Shown here in pieces: positions 7,679 through 17,144 of a stretch of DNA of 64,000 bases; position 1 is the first letter of the stretch, and the number at the start of each line of letters is the position of its first letter. Position numbers and translations under genes: made by a program. The stretch is from Rhizobiales bacterium NRL2 (GTDB lineage Bacteria > Pseudomonadota > Alphaproteobacteria > Minwuiales > Minwuiaceae): the NCBI GenBank assembly GCA_001664005.1, contig CP016093.1, forward strand, positions 2,873,001 to 2,937,000. The letters run 5' to 3'. Below the pieces are notes generated by a model. The model made no database searches. It had not been told where the DNA came from and was given only the letters and a program-made list of their open reading frames with translations.

Positions 7679-9367
7679 ATGGCAACCGCAGATGAACGGA
7701 CCACGTCCCAGGGGCCCCGGGGAGACGAGACCGACAGGCTCGACTTCCTGCAGGCCATCGTCGAGACGACCGACGCCATCGTCGTCGCCGCCGACGCGGA
7801 TGGCCGCGTCATCTGGGTCAACGACGCCTTCACGCGCATCACCGGTTTCAGAGGCTCGGAAGCACGCGGCCGTTTTCTCTGGTCGTTCCGGGTTCCCGAG
7901 GAGCAGAAGCCCGGCCGCGAGGCGTTCCTCGAAGCGGTGGGACGTACGGACGAACGCCGTTTCGAGAGCCGCTGGCTGACCCGCGACGGCTCGGAACTCT
8001 GCCTCTCCTGGTCCACCCGCACCCTGTTCGACGAGAATGGCGCTGTCCGTTTCCGCGTCGGCACGGCGGTCGACGTTACCGCCGAAAGGCGGAACGCGGC
8101 GCGCGCGCTCGACCTGGGGGAGATGCTCGACCAGGTCGGCGAAGCGGTGATCCTCGTCGATCGGGACTCCGTCATTCAGTACGCCAACCGGGAAGCCGTC
8201 GAACTCTACAGGACACCGCTGAAGAAACTGATCGGCAAGTCGAACAGGGATTTCATCCCCGAGGCCGAGGCCGAGCGGTTCGAGAAGTTCCAGCAGACAT
8301 TGCGGGACAGCATGGAGCCGCAGGCCATCGAGACAACCCGGGTCCGCGGCGACGGCACGACGGTCCCCGTGGAGTTGCGTGTCTCTCCTATCCGCGATTC
8401 CGCCGGCAAACTCAGCGGGTTTGTCAGTGTGTCCTACGACATTTCCGACCAGATCCGGTTGCAGGAAAGCGCCCGCATCGCCGCCGACCGCAACGCGGTG
8501 CTGGTGCGGCTGCTGGAGAACCTGCCGGACCCCGTCTTCCACATGCGTCCCGACGGGACCCTCGGCTATGTCAATGACGCCGTCGAGGACGTCTATGGCT
8601 ACAAACCGGAAGAACTGCTCGACGGGCCCATGGCGCGGGTGCGGCCGCTCGACCGCGCGAAGCACATGGCCGAGTTCGTGGCCCGCGCCATCGAGACCGG
8701 CGAGCCCTGCATCATGGAGACTCAGGCGCTCCACAAGGACGGCCACCGGATCGAGGTCGAAGTCCGCGCCGTGCGCATCGACGACACGGATGGCAATTAT
8801 GCCGGTCTGGCCGGCTTCGCCCGCGACATCGGCGAGCGCAAGCGGATGGAGACCGAACTGCGCCGCCACGCCAGCACCGACACGCTGACCGGCCTGGCCA
8901 ACCGCCGGCATTTCGAGGCCATCGCTGCCGCCGAAGTCAAACGCGCCGCGCGCTACGGTCATCCCCTGTCGTTCATCATCTGCGACCTGGACCACTTCAA
9001 GCGCGTCAACGACAGCTTCGGTCATGACGGCGGCGACGTCGCGCTGCAGCGTTTCGCCCAGATCGTGAGCGCCAGCCTGCGTCTGCCGACAGACGTGGCG
9101 GCGCGCCTCGGCGGCGAGGAGTTCGGCGTGCTGCTGCCGGAAACCGATATTGAGAGCGCCGTGGCGGTGGCCGAGCGGATCCGCCGGCGCACCGAGGAGG
9201 CGGCAATCGAGTTCGGCGGCCGCCCGATGCGCCTGACCGTCAGCCTGGGCGTCAGTCAGCACGCGCCAGGCGAATCGTCCTTGGCAGCGGCGATGAAGCG
9301 GGCCGACCGCGCCCTCTACGAAGCCAAGGGCGCGGGACGTAACCGGACATGCACGGCCTCCGCCTGA
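7679..9367 (+). CDS. diguanylate cyclase with three PAS domains
   Basis: This 562-residue signalling protein makes cyclic di-GMP from two GTP. Three PAS domains follow one another (about residues 20-140, 145-265 and 275-390), then a GGDEF domain (about 395-560) with an intact active site RLGGEEFGVLL at 476-486. The product-inhibition site RxxD normally found just before this motif is not present in canonical form; RLPTD occupies that place. No membrane segment is seen, so the PAS domains probably sense a cytoplasmic signal such as redox state or a ligand. The start at 7679 is chosen for the GGAG eight bases before it; earlier in-frame ATG codons at 7625 and 7658 have no better site. It diverges from the sulfotransferase gene. 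Confidence 0.92.
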   Translation: MATADERTTSQGPRGDETDRLDFLQAIVETTDAIVVAADADGRVIWVNDAFTRITGFRGSEARGRFLWSFRVPEEQKPGREAFLEAVGRTDERRFESRWLTRDGSELCLSWSTRTLFDENGAVRFRVGTAVDVTAERRNAARALDLGEMLDQVGEAVILVDRDSVIQYANREAVELYRTPLKKLIGKSNRDFIPEAEAERFEKFQQTLRDSMEPQAIETTRVRGDGTTVPVELRVSPIRDSAGKLSGFVSVSYDISDQIRLQESARIAADRNAVLVRLLENLPDPVFHMRPDGTLGYVNDAVEDVYGYKPEELLDGPMARVRPLDRAKHMAEFVARAIETGEPCIMETQALHKDGHRIEVEVRAVRIDDTDGNYAGLAGFARDIGERKRMETELRRHASTDTLTGLANRRHFEAIAAAEVKRAARYGHPLSFIICDLDHFKRVNDSFGHDGGDVALQRFAQIVSASLRLPTDVAARLGGEEFGVLLPETDIESAVAVAERIRRRTEEAAIEFGGRPMRLTVSLGVSQHAPGESSLAAAMKRADRALYEAKGAGRNRTCTASA

Positions 9368-9488
9368 CAAGACCTCGTATTTCTCTTTGACATTCCCGGC
9401 ATCCCCGTGATCCGCTTCCACTTGAGAAAACAAGATCCCGGCGGCTGCGGGCTTGAACTCGTAACCGTCTCATGAAGGGAGGGGCAAG

Positions 9489-9905
9489 ATGTTCAAGAAG
9501 ATCATGGTTCCGGTGGATCTCAATCACGCCGACAAGCTGGAGAAGGCGCTGAATACTGCCGCCGATCTGGCCAACCACTATAGCGCGACGATCTGCTATG
9601 TCGGCGTGACGGCGGCGACGCCGGGCGCCGTCGCCCACAATCCCGAGGAGTTCGGCCGCAAATTGGCCGCCTTCGCCGACGAACAGGCGGGTGCACGCGG
9701 CGTGAAGACGGAATCGAAGCCGATGACCAGCCACGATCCCGCCATCGACCTGGACGATACCCTGATGGAGGCGCTGGAGCAGACCGGCTGCGACCTGGTG
9801 GTCATGGCGACCCACGTCCCCAATATCAGCGACTATCTCTGGTCGTCGAACGGCGGCCGGATCGCCAACCATTCCCGGGCTTCGGTCTTCCTCGTGCGTG
9901 ACTGA
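9489..9905 (+). CDS. single-domain universal stress protein (UspA family)
   Basis: A 138-residue single UspA fold. The N terminus FKKIMVPVDLNHADKLEKAL is the usual first strand and helix, and the end has DLVVMATHVPN followed by RASVFLVRD, the normal last strand. The G-x2-G-x9-G nucleotide loop is not clear, so it may not bind ATP. A strong AAGGGAGGGG site precedes the ATG. It stands alone between the diguanylate cyclase and the convergent aconitase gene, with 17 bases to the latter's stop. Function is general stress endurance by family; the trigger is unknown. Confidence 0.88.
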   Translation: MFKKIMVPVDLNHADKLEKALNTAADLANHYSATICYVGVTAATPGAVAHNPEEFGRKLAAFADEQAGARGVKTESKPMTSHDPAIDLDDTLMEALEQTGCDLVVMATHVPNISDYLWSSNGGRIANHSRASVFLVRD

Positions 9906-9922
9906 GCCCTCGGGGTTCCCGT

Positions 9923-11863
9923 TCAGCCGGCGCGCCACCAGTTGACCAGGCCGCCGGCCAGCAGCACCTCACGCTCGCGCGCACCGAGGTCGAGCCGGAG
10001 CACGATCTCCGCGCCCCGTCCCGTCCGCGCCGTGACCGAATCCGCGTCATCCACCGCGCCGCGCAGACCGGTCAGCGTCATCCGGCCATCCTGTTCCAGT
10101 TCCTCGGCATCATCCGCATCGTCCAGAAGCAGCGGCGCGACGCCGTAGTTGATCAGATTCTGGCGGTGGATGCGTGCAAAGCTGCGGGCGGCGACCGCAC
10201 GAAGCCCGAGTGCGCGCGGCGCGATGGCCGCGTGTTCCCGGCTGGAGCCCTGGCCATAATTGCCTCCGGCGACGATGACGTGACCGTCGCCCTCCTCCCG
10301 CGCCGCGGCGGCCCTGTCTGCATAGCTCTTGTCGATCACCCGGAAGGCGAACTCGGCGATCTTCGGGATATTGCTGCGATAGGGCAGGATGTCGGTGCCC
10401 GCGGGCATGATCTCGTCGGTGGAGATGTCGTCGCCCAGCTTGAGCAGCACCTGCAGATCCAGTTCATCCGGCAGGGCCTCGAAATCCGGAATGCTGGCGA
10501 TATTGGGGCCCTTCACCAGTTCGGTCTCCTCCGCCGCTTCGGACCGCGGCGGCACGGCGAAATTCTCCCAGTCGAAAGCGGGCCGGCGGGGCGGAGCGAT
10601 CTTCGGGTGCCCCATCTCCAGTTCGCGCGGATCGGTAATGCGCCCGGTCAGCGCCGCGGCGGCGGCCGTCTCCGGACTGCAGAGAAAGACGCTATCCTCC
10701 GGCGTGCCCGAGCGGTCGGGGAAGTTGCGCGGCACGGTGCGCAGGCTGTTGCGCCCCGTCGCCGGCGCCTGCCCCATGCCGATGCAGCCATTGCAGCCTG
10801 CCTGATGCAGCCGCGCGCCGGCCGCCAGCAGGGCCGAGAGATGGCCTTCGCCCGCCAGGTCGCGCAGGTCGTCGCGGCTGGTCGGATTGATGTCCAGCGA
10901 CACATTGGCCGGGCGGTTGCGGCCGCGCATCATTTGGGCGACGACGGCGAAGTCGCGGAATCCCGGATTGGCCGAGGATCCGATATAGGCCTGATAGACG
11001 TCCGCGCCCGCCACATCCCGCACGGGGACCACATTGCCGGGGCTCGACGGCTTCGCGATCAGCGGCTCCAGTTCCGAAAGGTCGATTTCCTCGTGATGGT
11101 CGTAGCCGGCGCCGTCGTCGGCGGTCCACGGCGCATGGTCCCCGTCCCGGCCGTGAAGGGAGAGATAGTCCCTGACCGCGGCGTCGGCGGGAAAGACGCT
11201 GGAAGTGGCGCCCAGTTCGGTGCCCATGTTGGCGATGACGTGGCGGTCCATGACACCGAGCGCTTCCAGCCCCGGGCCATGGTATTCGATGACCCGCCCG
11301 CGCCCTCCGGCGACGCCGTGGCGGCGGAGCATCTCGAGGATCACGTCCTTGGCGCTGACCCAGTCGGGCAGTTCGCCGGTGAGCCTGACGCCCCAGATCT
11401 CCGGCATGTCGAGGACGAAGGGTTCGCCGGCCATCGCCATGGCGACATCGATGCCGCCCGCACCCATCGCCAGCATGCCCATCGCGCCCGCGGCCGGCGT
11501 ATGGCTGTCGGCCCCCAGCAGGGTCCGTCCCGGCTTGCAGAAGTACCGGGTGTGCAGCGGGTGGCTGACCCCGTTGCCGGGCGGGCTGAACCAGACGCCG
11601 AAGCGCCGGCAGGCGCTTTCGAGGAACAGGTGATCGTCCGGGTTGCGGTTGTCGGTCTGGAGCAGGTTGTGGTCGACATACTGGACGGACACTTCGGTCT
11701 TCACCCGCTCCAGCCCCATCGCCTCCAGCGCCAGCATGACGAGCGTACCGGTGGCGTCCTGGGTCAGGGTCTGGTCGATGGCGAGGTGGATCGGCTCGCC
11801 GGGTTTCATGCGGCCTTCCAGCAGATGCTCTGCAATCAGCTTGCGGGCGAGATTCTCGGCCAT
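9923..11863 (-). CDS. aconitate hydratase, short (Aquifex-type) family
   Basis: This 646-residue enzyme is of the aconitase superfamily and would interconvert citrate and isocitrate. Visible are LGADSHTPAAGAMGML (116-131), the cysteine pair GCNGCIGMG (356-364, Cys357 and Cys360), PRNFPDR, and the swivel domain with GGNYGQGSSREHAA near 534. It is much shorter than the usual AcnA of about 890 residues. The first cluster cysteine, normally in IGSCTN, is Ser297 here (IGSSAN), while Cys395 appears in FLCSPETA where most relatives have another residue. It is the last gene of the fad operon, nine bases after the CoA-transferase gene, with AGGAG before its ATG. Acetyl-CoA from beta-oxidation would enter the TCA or glyoxylate cycle here. 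Another dehydratase substrate is possible. Confidence 0.83.
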   Translation of the reverse strand: MAENLARKLIAEHLLEGRMKPGEPIHLAIDQTLTQDATGTLVMLALEAMGLERVKTEVSVQYVDHNLLQTDNRNPDDHLFLESACRRFGVWFSPPGNGVSHPLHTRYFCKPGRTLLGADSHTPAAGAMGMLAMGAGGIDVAMAMAGEPFVLDMPEIWGVRLTGELPDWVSAKDVILEMLRRHGVAGGRGRVIEYHGPGLEALGVMDRHVIANMGTELGATSSVFPADAAVRDYLSLHGRDGDHAPWTADDGAGYDHHEEIDLSELEPLIAKPSSPGNVVPVRDVAGADVYQAYIGSSANPGFRDFAVVAQMMRGRNRPANVSLDINPTSRDDLRDLAGEGHLSALLAAGARLHQAGCNGCIGMGQAPATGRNSLRTVPRNFPDRSGTPEDSVFLCSPETAAAAALTGRITDPRELEMGHPKIAPPRRPAFDWENFAVPPRSEAAEETELVKGPNIASIPDFEALPDELDLQVLLKLGDDISTDEIMPAGTDILPYRSNIPKIAEFAFRVIDKSYADRAAAAREEGDGHVIVAGGNYGQGSSREHAAIAPRALGLRAVAARSFARIHRQNLINYGVAPLLLDDADDAEELEQDGRMTLTGLRGAVDDADSVTARTGRGAEIVLRLDLGAREREVLLAGGLVNWWRAG

Positions 11864-11872
11864 GGTGCGCTC

Positions 11873-13759
11873 CTATCCCGGTCCTGGCGAAGAGGGCTCC
11901 GGCCGGTCAAGCGCGCCATGAATGGCATGTCGCCAGAGCCGCTCCTTCAGGCCGGCGGGCTTCGACAGGCTCATGCGGGCCAGCGCGGCTTCGGCGGCCC
12001 GGTCGGGCCGGCCGCGGCGCAGCCCCCGCCAGACCAGTCCCGCCAGCCGAGCGGGTGAGCCCGACGACCGCTTCAGTTCCGCCAGCGCCGGCAGCAGCGC
12101 CTGTTCGGCTTCGGTGTATTCGGTGCCGAACGGATAGGTCGGCAACAGCCCCGCCTCCGCCGCCGGGCCGAGCGCTTCCGCCAGCGTAGCGGGCGTGTTC
12201 CGCCGCCAGGCGACGGGCAGGCGGAAATCGGACGGCAGCTTCCCCGCGGCCTTCGCCTGCCTGACCAGATCGTCCTGGAAGCGAGCGTCCGCGACCGACA
12301 GCATCTCACCGATCACCCGGGCGTCGGTCCGCCCCCGCATGTCGGCCACACCGTACTCGGTGACGACGATGTCGCGCATCTGCCGGGGCACGGTCTGATG
12401 GCCATAGGACCAGAGAATATTGCTCTCCGGCCCCTTTGGCGTCTGCCGCATGGCGTCGAGCATGAGCACGGAACGGGCGTCCGGCAGAGCGAAGGCCTGT
12501 TGCACGAAGTCGAACTGCCCGCCGACGCCGCTGACCACCTGACCGTTCTCCAGACCGTCGGAGACGGCCGCGCCGGTCAGGGTCGCCATCATCGCCTTGT
12601 TGATGAAGCGCGCCCCGGGCCGCTCCCGGCGCTTGCGCTCCAGGTCGGTCGCGGCGCCATTGACGAAGCCCACATCGGTCATGCCGATCAGGTCGCGTTC
12701 GGAGCGGGAGAGGTCCCGCAGTTCTGCCTGATAGGCGCGCGAACCGACGAAGAAGGCCGAATGCACCAGGCAGCCGTCGACTTCCCGGCGAATCACGCCG
12801 GCGCGGATCAGCCGGAGCAGGCCCTCGACCAGCATCTCGCTGGCGGCATAGATGCCCTGTTCGAAAGGGCCGTCATGGTACAGATCCTCACGGTCGTCGG
12901 CGGGACCGAGCCGGGCAACGATCTCCCGAAAACGGGCGTTGTCGCGGTGGCGCAGGATCAGCGCATTGGCCACCGCGTCGCCGATGGAGCCGATGCCGAT
13001 CTGGAGCGTGCCGCCATCGGGGACCAGTCTCGCCGCGTGAATGCCGGCGGCATGATCCGCCAGGCTGACCGGCCCTTTCGGTATGCCGAACAGCGCGAAG
13101 CCTTCGCCGTCGCGCAGCACGTCGTCGAACTCGGCCGCGTCGATCTCCGCATCACGGCCCATCCAGGGCATTTCGTCGTTCACTTCGGCGATGAACCGGA
13201 ACGCGGCCCGCCCGTCCCGGCGCGCCTGGAGCAGCGGCAGGGTGATATCGGGATTGCTGCCGAGATTGAATTGTCCGTCGTCGGTTTCCTGTTTTTCAGC
13301 AACGAGTTGTCCGACGACATTCACATCCGAATCGAGGATGTAACGGAGCACGTCGGTATAGTTCGCGGAAACATGGTTCTGCTGTGCCGCCGGCACGCCC
13401 AGCCACTGGCCGGCCGCCAGGAAGAACTCACGCACCTCGATGTTGTCCGGCACGTCGCCGCGGCGCATGTCGGCGGCGTAGTCCAGGGACACGTGTTCTG
13501 CGAACAGCCGCTCGGCGACCGGCTCGATGAAACGGCGTTCCAGTTCGCTGCGCCCTTCCGGCGGGTGGAGCGTCAGCGCGGTGAAAATGGTCAGCGACAC
13601 CGAGCGGTCGACGCGCGCGCGCCGATAGATCGCATTCACCAGGGTATTCGGCTTGCCGATGCCGAGAGGCAGCGCCAGCACGATCCGCCCGCCGGTTTCC
13701 CGGATGACGGACTCGGCCAGCGCATCGGCGTCGGACCAGCCCTGCGGCCGGCCCGCCAT
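11873..13759 (-). CDS. acetyl-CoA hydrolase/transferase family protein
   Basis: This 628-residue enzyme has the two-domain fold of acetyl-CoA hydrolase and 4-hydroxybutyrate CoA-transferase. Motifs are GIGKPNTLVNAI near the N terminus, GIGSIGDAVANAL in the middle, GGQFDFVQQA, and the C-terminal IVTEYGVADMRGRTDARV typical of the AcetylCoA_hyd_C domain. The family forms a glutamyl-CoA intermediate and moves CoA between acids or hydrolyses acyl-CoA. The ATG overlaps the previous stop by one base (TGATG), with AGAGG just before, so it is coupled to the beta-oxidation genes. It may recycle CoA or release short acids; the true acyl substrate cannot be told. It is longer than the common 430-500 residue members, with extra sequence before the C-terminal domain. 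Confidence 0.83.
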   Translation of the reverse strand: MAGRPQGWSDADALAESVIRETGGRIVLALPLGIGKPNTLVNAIYRRARVDRSVSLTIFTALTLHPPEGRSELERRFIEPVAERLFAEHVSLDYAADMRRGDVPDNIEVREFFLAAGQWLGVPAAQQNHVSANYTDVLRYILDSDVNVVGQLVAEKQETDDGQFNLGSNPDITLPLLQARRDGRAAFRFIAEVNDEMPWMGRDAEIDAAEFDDVLRDGEGFALFGIPKGPVSLADHAAGIHAARLVPDGGTLQIGIGSIGDAVANALILRHRDNARFREIVARLGPADDREDLYHDGPFEQGIYAASEMLVEGLLRLIRAGVIRREVDGCLVHSAFFVGSRAYQAELRDLSRSERDLIGMTDVGFVNGAATDLERKRRERPGARFINKAMMATLTGAAVSDGLENGQVVSGVGGQFDFVQQAFALPDARSVLMLDAMRQTPKGPESNILWSYGHQTVPRQMRDIVVTEYGVADMRGRTDARVIGEMLSVADARFQDDLVRQAKAAGKLPSDFRLPVAWRRNTPATLAEALGPAAEAGLLPTYPFGTEYTEAEQALLPALAELKRSSGSPARLAGLVWRGLRRGRPDRAAEAALARMSLSKPAGLKERLWRHAIHGALDRPEPSSPGPG

Positions 13760-15846
13760 CAGTCGCCTCTTTCCGTCCAGTATGAATCCGGCGCGAAGCG
13801 GTCGCCGTGATTCTCGCGCAGGCCGGCCAGGGCGTCGGCGACCTCGCCGAAGCCCCGCTCCCGGGCGTAGTGCATCGGCCCGCCGCGGAACGGCGCGAAC
13901 CCGGTGGCGAAGATCATCGCACCGTCCAGCACGTCCTCGTCGCCGACGACGCCCTCGCGCAGGCAGGTTGCGCAGGCATCCAGCATGGGCATCACCAGAC
14001 GGTCCGTCACGCCCTCGCCGGGGTCGGGCGCGTCGTCGTCCTTGTCGGCCTTGCCGTCCTTCCATTCGTAGAAGCCGCGTCCCGACTTCCGGCCCAGATC
14101 GCCGCCGTCGACCTTGCGGCGCAGCCAGTCCGGGGTTTCCGGGATCGGCCTGTCCAGCCGCTCCTGCAGTACGTCGGCCACGCTCAAGGCGATGTCGAGC
14201 CCGACCTGGTCGGCCAGCTCGATCGGCCCCATGGGCATACCGAAGCGCTCGGCGGCCCGATCGATGGTTTCGGGTTTCACGCCCTCGTCCATCATGATGA
14301 TGGCTTCCATCAGATAGGGCGTCAGGCAGCGGTTCACGAGGAAGCCGGGCGCGGTCCGAACCGGCGCCGGCAGCTTGCCGATCCGGCCGAGAAAGCCTCG
14401 CGCCTGCTCCAGGGCCGTGCCGTCGGCGCCGTCATGGCTGACAACTTCGACGAGATCCATCTTCGCCACCGGGTTGAAGAAATGGATACCGACGAAACGC
14501 TCCGGACGATCCAACGACTTCGCAAGCTGATCCAGCGGCAGAGACGAGGTGTTGGTGGCGAGCACCGCGTCCGCCTTCATCCGCGGCTCCAGTTCGCCAT
14601 AAATCTTCTGCTTGACCTCTGCCTTCTCCGGGCCGGCCTCGATCACCAGTTCGGCATGCGCAACGCCATCGCCGTTCGGGTCGGGAATCAGCCGGTCGAG
14701 CGCTGCGCGCACTTCGGCGGGCTTCATGTGTTTCGCCTTCGCCATCGCCGCGCAGCGCTTCACCGCATCGGCGATGACCCGGTTGTCGACGTCGCCCAGC
14801 GTCACTCTCAGCCCCTTGATGGCGCAAAGCCCGGCGATGTCGCCGCCCATGGTGCCGGCGCCCACGACATGAACCCGTCGAACGTCCGAGGAATCCGGCG
14901 CCTGTCCCTTCAGGTTCTCGCGCAGGAAGAAGACCCGGATCAGGTTGCGGGCGGTCTCCCCGGTCAGCAACTGCGCGAACGAGTCGGCTTCGGCCTCCCG
15001 CATTTCATCCCGGTCGCCGCCGTGACGCCGCCAGATCTCGATGAGCCGGTGCGGCGCAGGATAGTGCTCGGGCGGGGCCTTCTTCGCCGTCTTCGCCCGC
15101 ATCTGGCGCGCCGCGATCTCGCGTCCGGCCAGCGTGTTCAGCGCCGCATCCCTGAAATCCTGGCTGCGCTTCTCGATCTCGCCGCCGACGGCCGCCCGCA
15201 CGGCGGATGCCACGTGCCGCTCCTCGGTCACGGCGTCGACGATCCCCAGCTTGCGGGCTTTCGCCGTGTGGGCGGTCTTGCCCGTCAGCATCATGGTCAT
15301 CGCTTCGGTCGGATCGATCAGCCGCGTCAGCCGGACCGAACCACCCAGCCCCGGGTGCAGTCCCAGCAGGACCTCGGGAAAGCCGAAGCTGGCGCCGTCG
15401 ATAGCGATGCGATGATCGCAGGCCAGGGCGAGTTCGAGCCCCCCACCCAGGCAGGGGCCGTGAATGATCGCGACCGTCGGGAAGTCCGCCTTTTCCAGAC
15501 GGTCGAGCGCGGCATTGCCGCGGTCGATCTCTTCGCGCACGCGGGCGGGATCGTCCATCCCCCGGAACTGGGCGATATCGGCGCCGACGCAGAAGCCGCC
15601 CGGCTTCGCGGAGCGGATCACCAGCCCCTTCGGCCGATCCGCCTCCAGACGCTCGAGGATCGTGGAGAACTCTTCCAGCACCGCGCCGTCCAGCGTGTTG
15701 GCCGATGAGCCGGCCTTGTCGAGCCGGGCCCAGGCAATTCCCTGTCCGTCAACGGCGAAGCGCCAGTGCCGGAAGCCGCTGCCGTCATCCTCCGGCCCCG
15801 GCGTCATGAACCGGCTCTCGAGCGTCTGCAGGATCTGTCCCGTCAT
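13759..15846 (-). CDS. fadJ: bifunctional enoyl-CoA hydratase / 3-hydroxyacyl-CoA dehydrogenase (FadB/FadJ-like)
   Basis: This 695-residue protein carries out the second and third steps of fatty acid beta-oxidation. The N-terminal hydratase domain has GGGLELALAC and FGFPEVLLGLHPGLGG, holding both catalytic glutamates. The dehydrogenase half begins with the NAD-binding VVGAGTMGGDIAGLCA and has GIHFFNPVAKMDLVEVV with the catalytic His. The C-terminal domain contains GRGFYEWKDGK. The start at 15846 follows GAGGAGT. It sits 11 bases after the thiolase gene and is coupled to the next gene. FadB and FadJ cannot be separated from the sequence alone; the pairing with a FadI-like thiolase favours FadJ. 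Confidence 0.92.
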   Translation of the reverse strand: MTGQILQTLESRFMTPGPEDDGSGFRHWRFAVDGQGIAWARLDKAGSSANTLDGAVLEEFSTILERLEADRPKGLVIRSAKPGGFCVGADIAQFRGMDDPARVREEIDRGNAALDRLEKADFPTVAIIHGPCLGGGLELALACDHRIAIDGASFGFPEVLLGLHPGLGGSVRLTRLIDPTEAMTMMLTGKTAHTAKARKLGIVDAVTEERHVASAVRAAVGGEIEKRSQDFRDAALNTLAGREIAARQMRAKTAKKAPPEHYPAPHRLIEIWRRHGGDRDEMREAEADSFAQLLTGETARNLIRVFFLRENLKGQAPDSSDVRRVHVVGAGTMGGDIAGLCAIKGLRVTLGDVDNRVIADAVKRCAAMAKAKHMKPAEVRAALDRLIPDPNGDGVAHAELVIEAGPEKAEVKQKIYGELEPRMKADAVLATNTSSLPLDQLAKSLDRPERFVGIHFFNPVAKMDLVEVVSHDGADGTALEQARGFLGRIGKLPAPVRTAPGFLVNRCLTPYLMEAIIMMDEGVKPETIDRAAERFGMPMGPIELADQVGLDIALSVADVLQERLDRPIPETPDWLRRKVDGGDLGRKSGRGFYEWKDGKADKDDDAPDPGEGVTDRLVMPMLDACATCLREGVVGDEDVLDGAMIFATGFAPFRGGPMHYARERGFGEVADALAGLRENHGDRFAPDSYWTERGD

Positions 15847-15857
15847 CGCGATACTCC

Positions 15858-17144
15858 TCACGCCGCCCGGATGAGCATGGCGCCGCCCTGGCCGCCGCCG
15901 ATGCACTCGGTAGCCACCCCCAGCGACTTGCCTTCGCGCCGCATGGCGTTGGCGAGGTGGAGCACGATGCGGTTGCCGCTGGTGCCCACCGGATGGCCGA
16001 GGCTGATCGCACCGCCGTCGATATTGAGACGCGCGGCGTCGAGGCTGCCCATCGGTTCGTCCAGGCCCAAAGCGTCCCGGCAGAAGGTTTCGTCCTCCCA
16101 GGCCGCGACGCACGCCAGCACCTGTGCGGCGAAGGCCTCGTTGATCTCCCAGAGTTCGATGTCGTCCAGATCGCGGTCGTTGCGGTTCAGCAGCGGCGTT
16201 GCGCTCATGACCGGCCCCAGGCCCATGATCGACGGGTCGAGCGCCGCCCATTCGCTGTCGGCGATCTCGGCGATCGGCTCCAGTCCGTGCGCCTTCACGG
16301 CTTCTTCCGACGCCAGCACCACCCAGCTGGCGCCATCGGTGATCTGGGAGCTGTTGCCGGCCGTGACCTTGCCCCAGGGCGGTTCGAACACGGGCTTCAA
16401 TCCGGCCAGCTTGTCCTCCGAGCTTTCCGGCCGCACACCGTCGTCGCTCTCGAAGACCTCGCCATCAGCCGAGAAGGCCGGCGTGACCTCGCCGTCGAGC
16501 CAGCCCTCACTCTGGGCGCGGGCCAGCCGGAGATGGCTTCGGACGGCGTAGCTGTCCGCGGCTTCCCGGGATATATCGAACAGGTGGGCAAGCACTTCGG
16601 CGGTCTGGCCCATGTTGAGTTCGACGATCGGGTCCGTCAGGCCCTTCTCCAGGCCGATCAGCGGCTTGAAATGACCGGGGCGGAAATCGGCCAGGGCTTC
16701 GGCCGTGTCGCTCAGGCCCCGGGCCCGGTTCAGCTCGGAGAACCATTCCACCGCCTCGTCGCGGAAGACGAGCGGGGCATGGCTCAGCGATTCCGCGCCA
16801 CCCGCCAGGATCAGGTCGGCCTTGCCCTCCCGGATGTAGCGGAAGCCCGTGTCGATGGATTGCATGCCCGAGCCGCAGTTGATCTGCACGGTGAAGGCGG
16901 TCATCGCCTCCCCCATGCCGAGCCGGAGCGCGGCGACGCGCGCCGGGTTCATCTCGTCGGGGACGACGTTGACGCAGCCGAGAATGACCTGGTCGAAGCT
17001 CTCCGGCGCGAAGGGCTGACGCAGCAGCAGCGGCCGCCCGCACTGCACGGCAAGGTCGACGGGCGAGAACGGACCCGGCCCGCCGCGCGCTTTCAGGAAC
17101 GGCGTGCGGGCGCCATCGGCGATGTAGACGGGACGGCCGCTCAT
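15858..17144 (-). CDS. fadI: acetyl-CoA acyltransferase (thiolase, FadI-like)
   Basis: This 428-residue thiolase cleaves 3-ketoacyl-CoA to acetyl-CoA and a shortened acyl-CoA. The nucleophilic Cys is in INCGSGMQSID, the active-site His in SLGHPVGTSGNRIV, and the second Cys in ECIGGGQGGAML. Length fits FadI (about 430) rather than the shorter FadA. The ATG overlaps the fadE stop as ATGA and has GGAGG in front, so it is translated together with fadE. It supplies the final step for the hydratase/dehydrogenase encoded next. A purely biosynthetic acetoacetyl-CoA thiolase is less likely given the neighbours. Confidence 0.92.
   Translation of the reverse strand: MSGRPVYIADGARTPFLKARGGPGPFSPVDLAVQCGRPLLLRQPFAPESFDQVILGCVNVVPDEMNPARVAALRLGMGEAMTAFTVQINCGSGMQSIDTGFRYIREGKADLILAGGAESLSHAPLVFRDEAVEWFSELNRARGLSDTAEALADFRPGHFKPLIGLEKGLTDPIVELNMGQTAEVLAHLFDISREAADSYAVRSHLRLARAQSEGWLDGEVTPAFSADGEVFESDDGVRPESSEDKLAGLKPVFEPPWGKVTAGNSSQITDGASWVVLASEEAVKAHGLEPIAEIADSEWAALDPSIMGLGPVMSATPLLNRNDRDLDDIELWEINEAFAAQVLACVAAWEDETFCRDALGLDEPMGSLDAARLNIDGGAISLGHPVGTSGNRIVLHLANAMRREGKSLGVATECIGGGQGGAMLIRAA

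Noticed and set aside
9421-9434. CTTGAGAAAACAAG upstream of the single-domain Usp, resembling an FNR box
   Set aside because: The second half lacks ATCAA and the arms do not fit TTGAT-N4-ATCAA; too weak to count.
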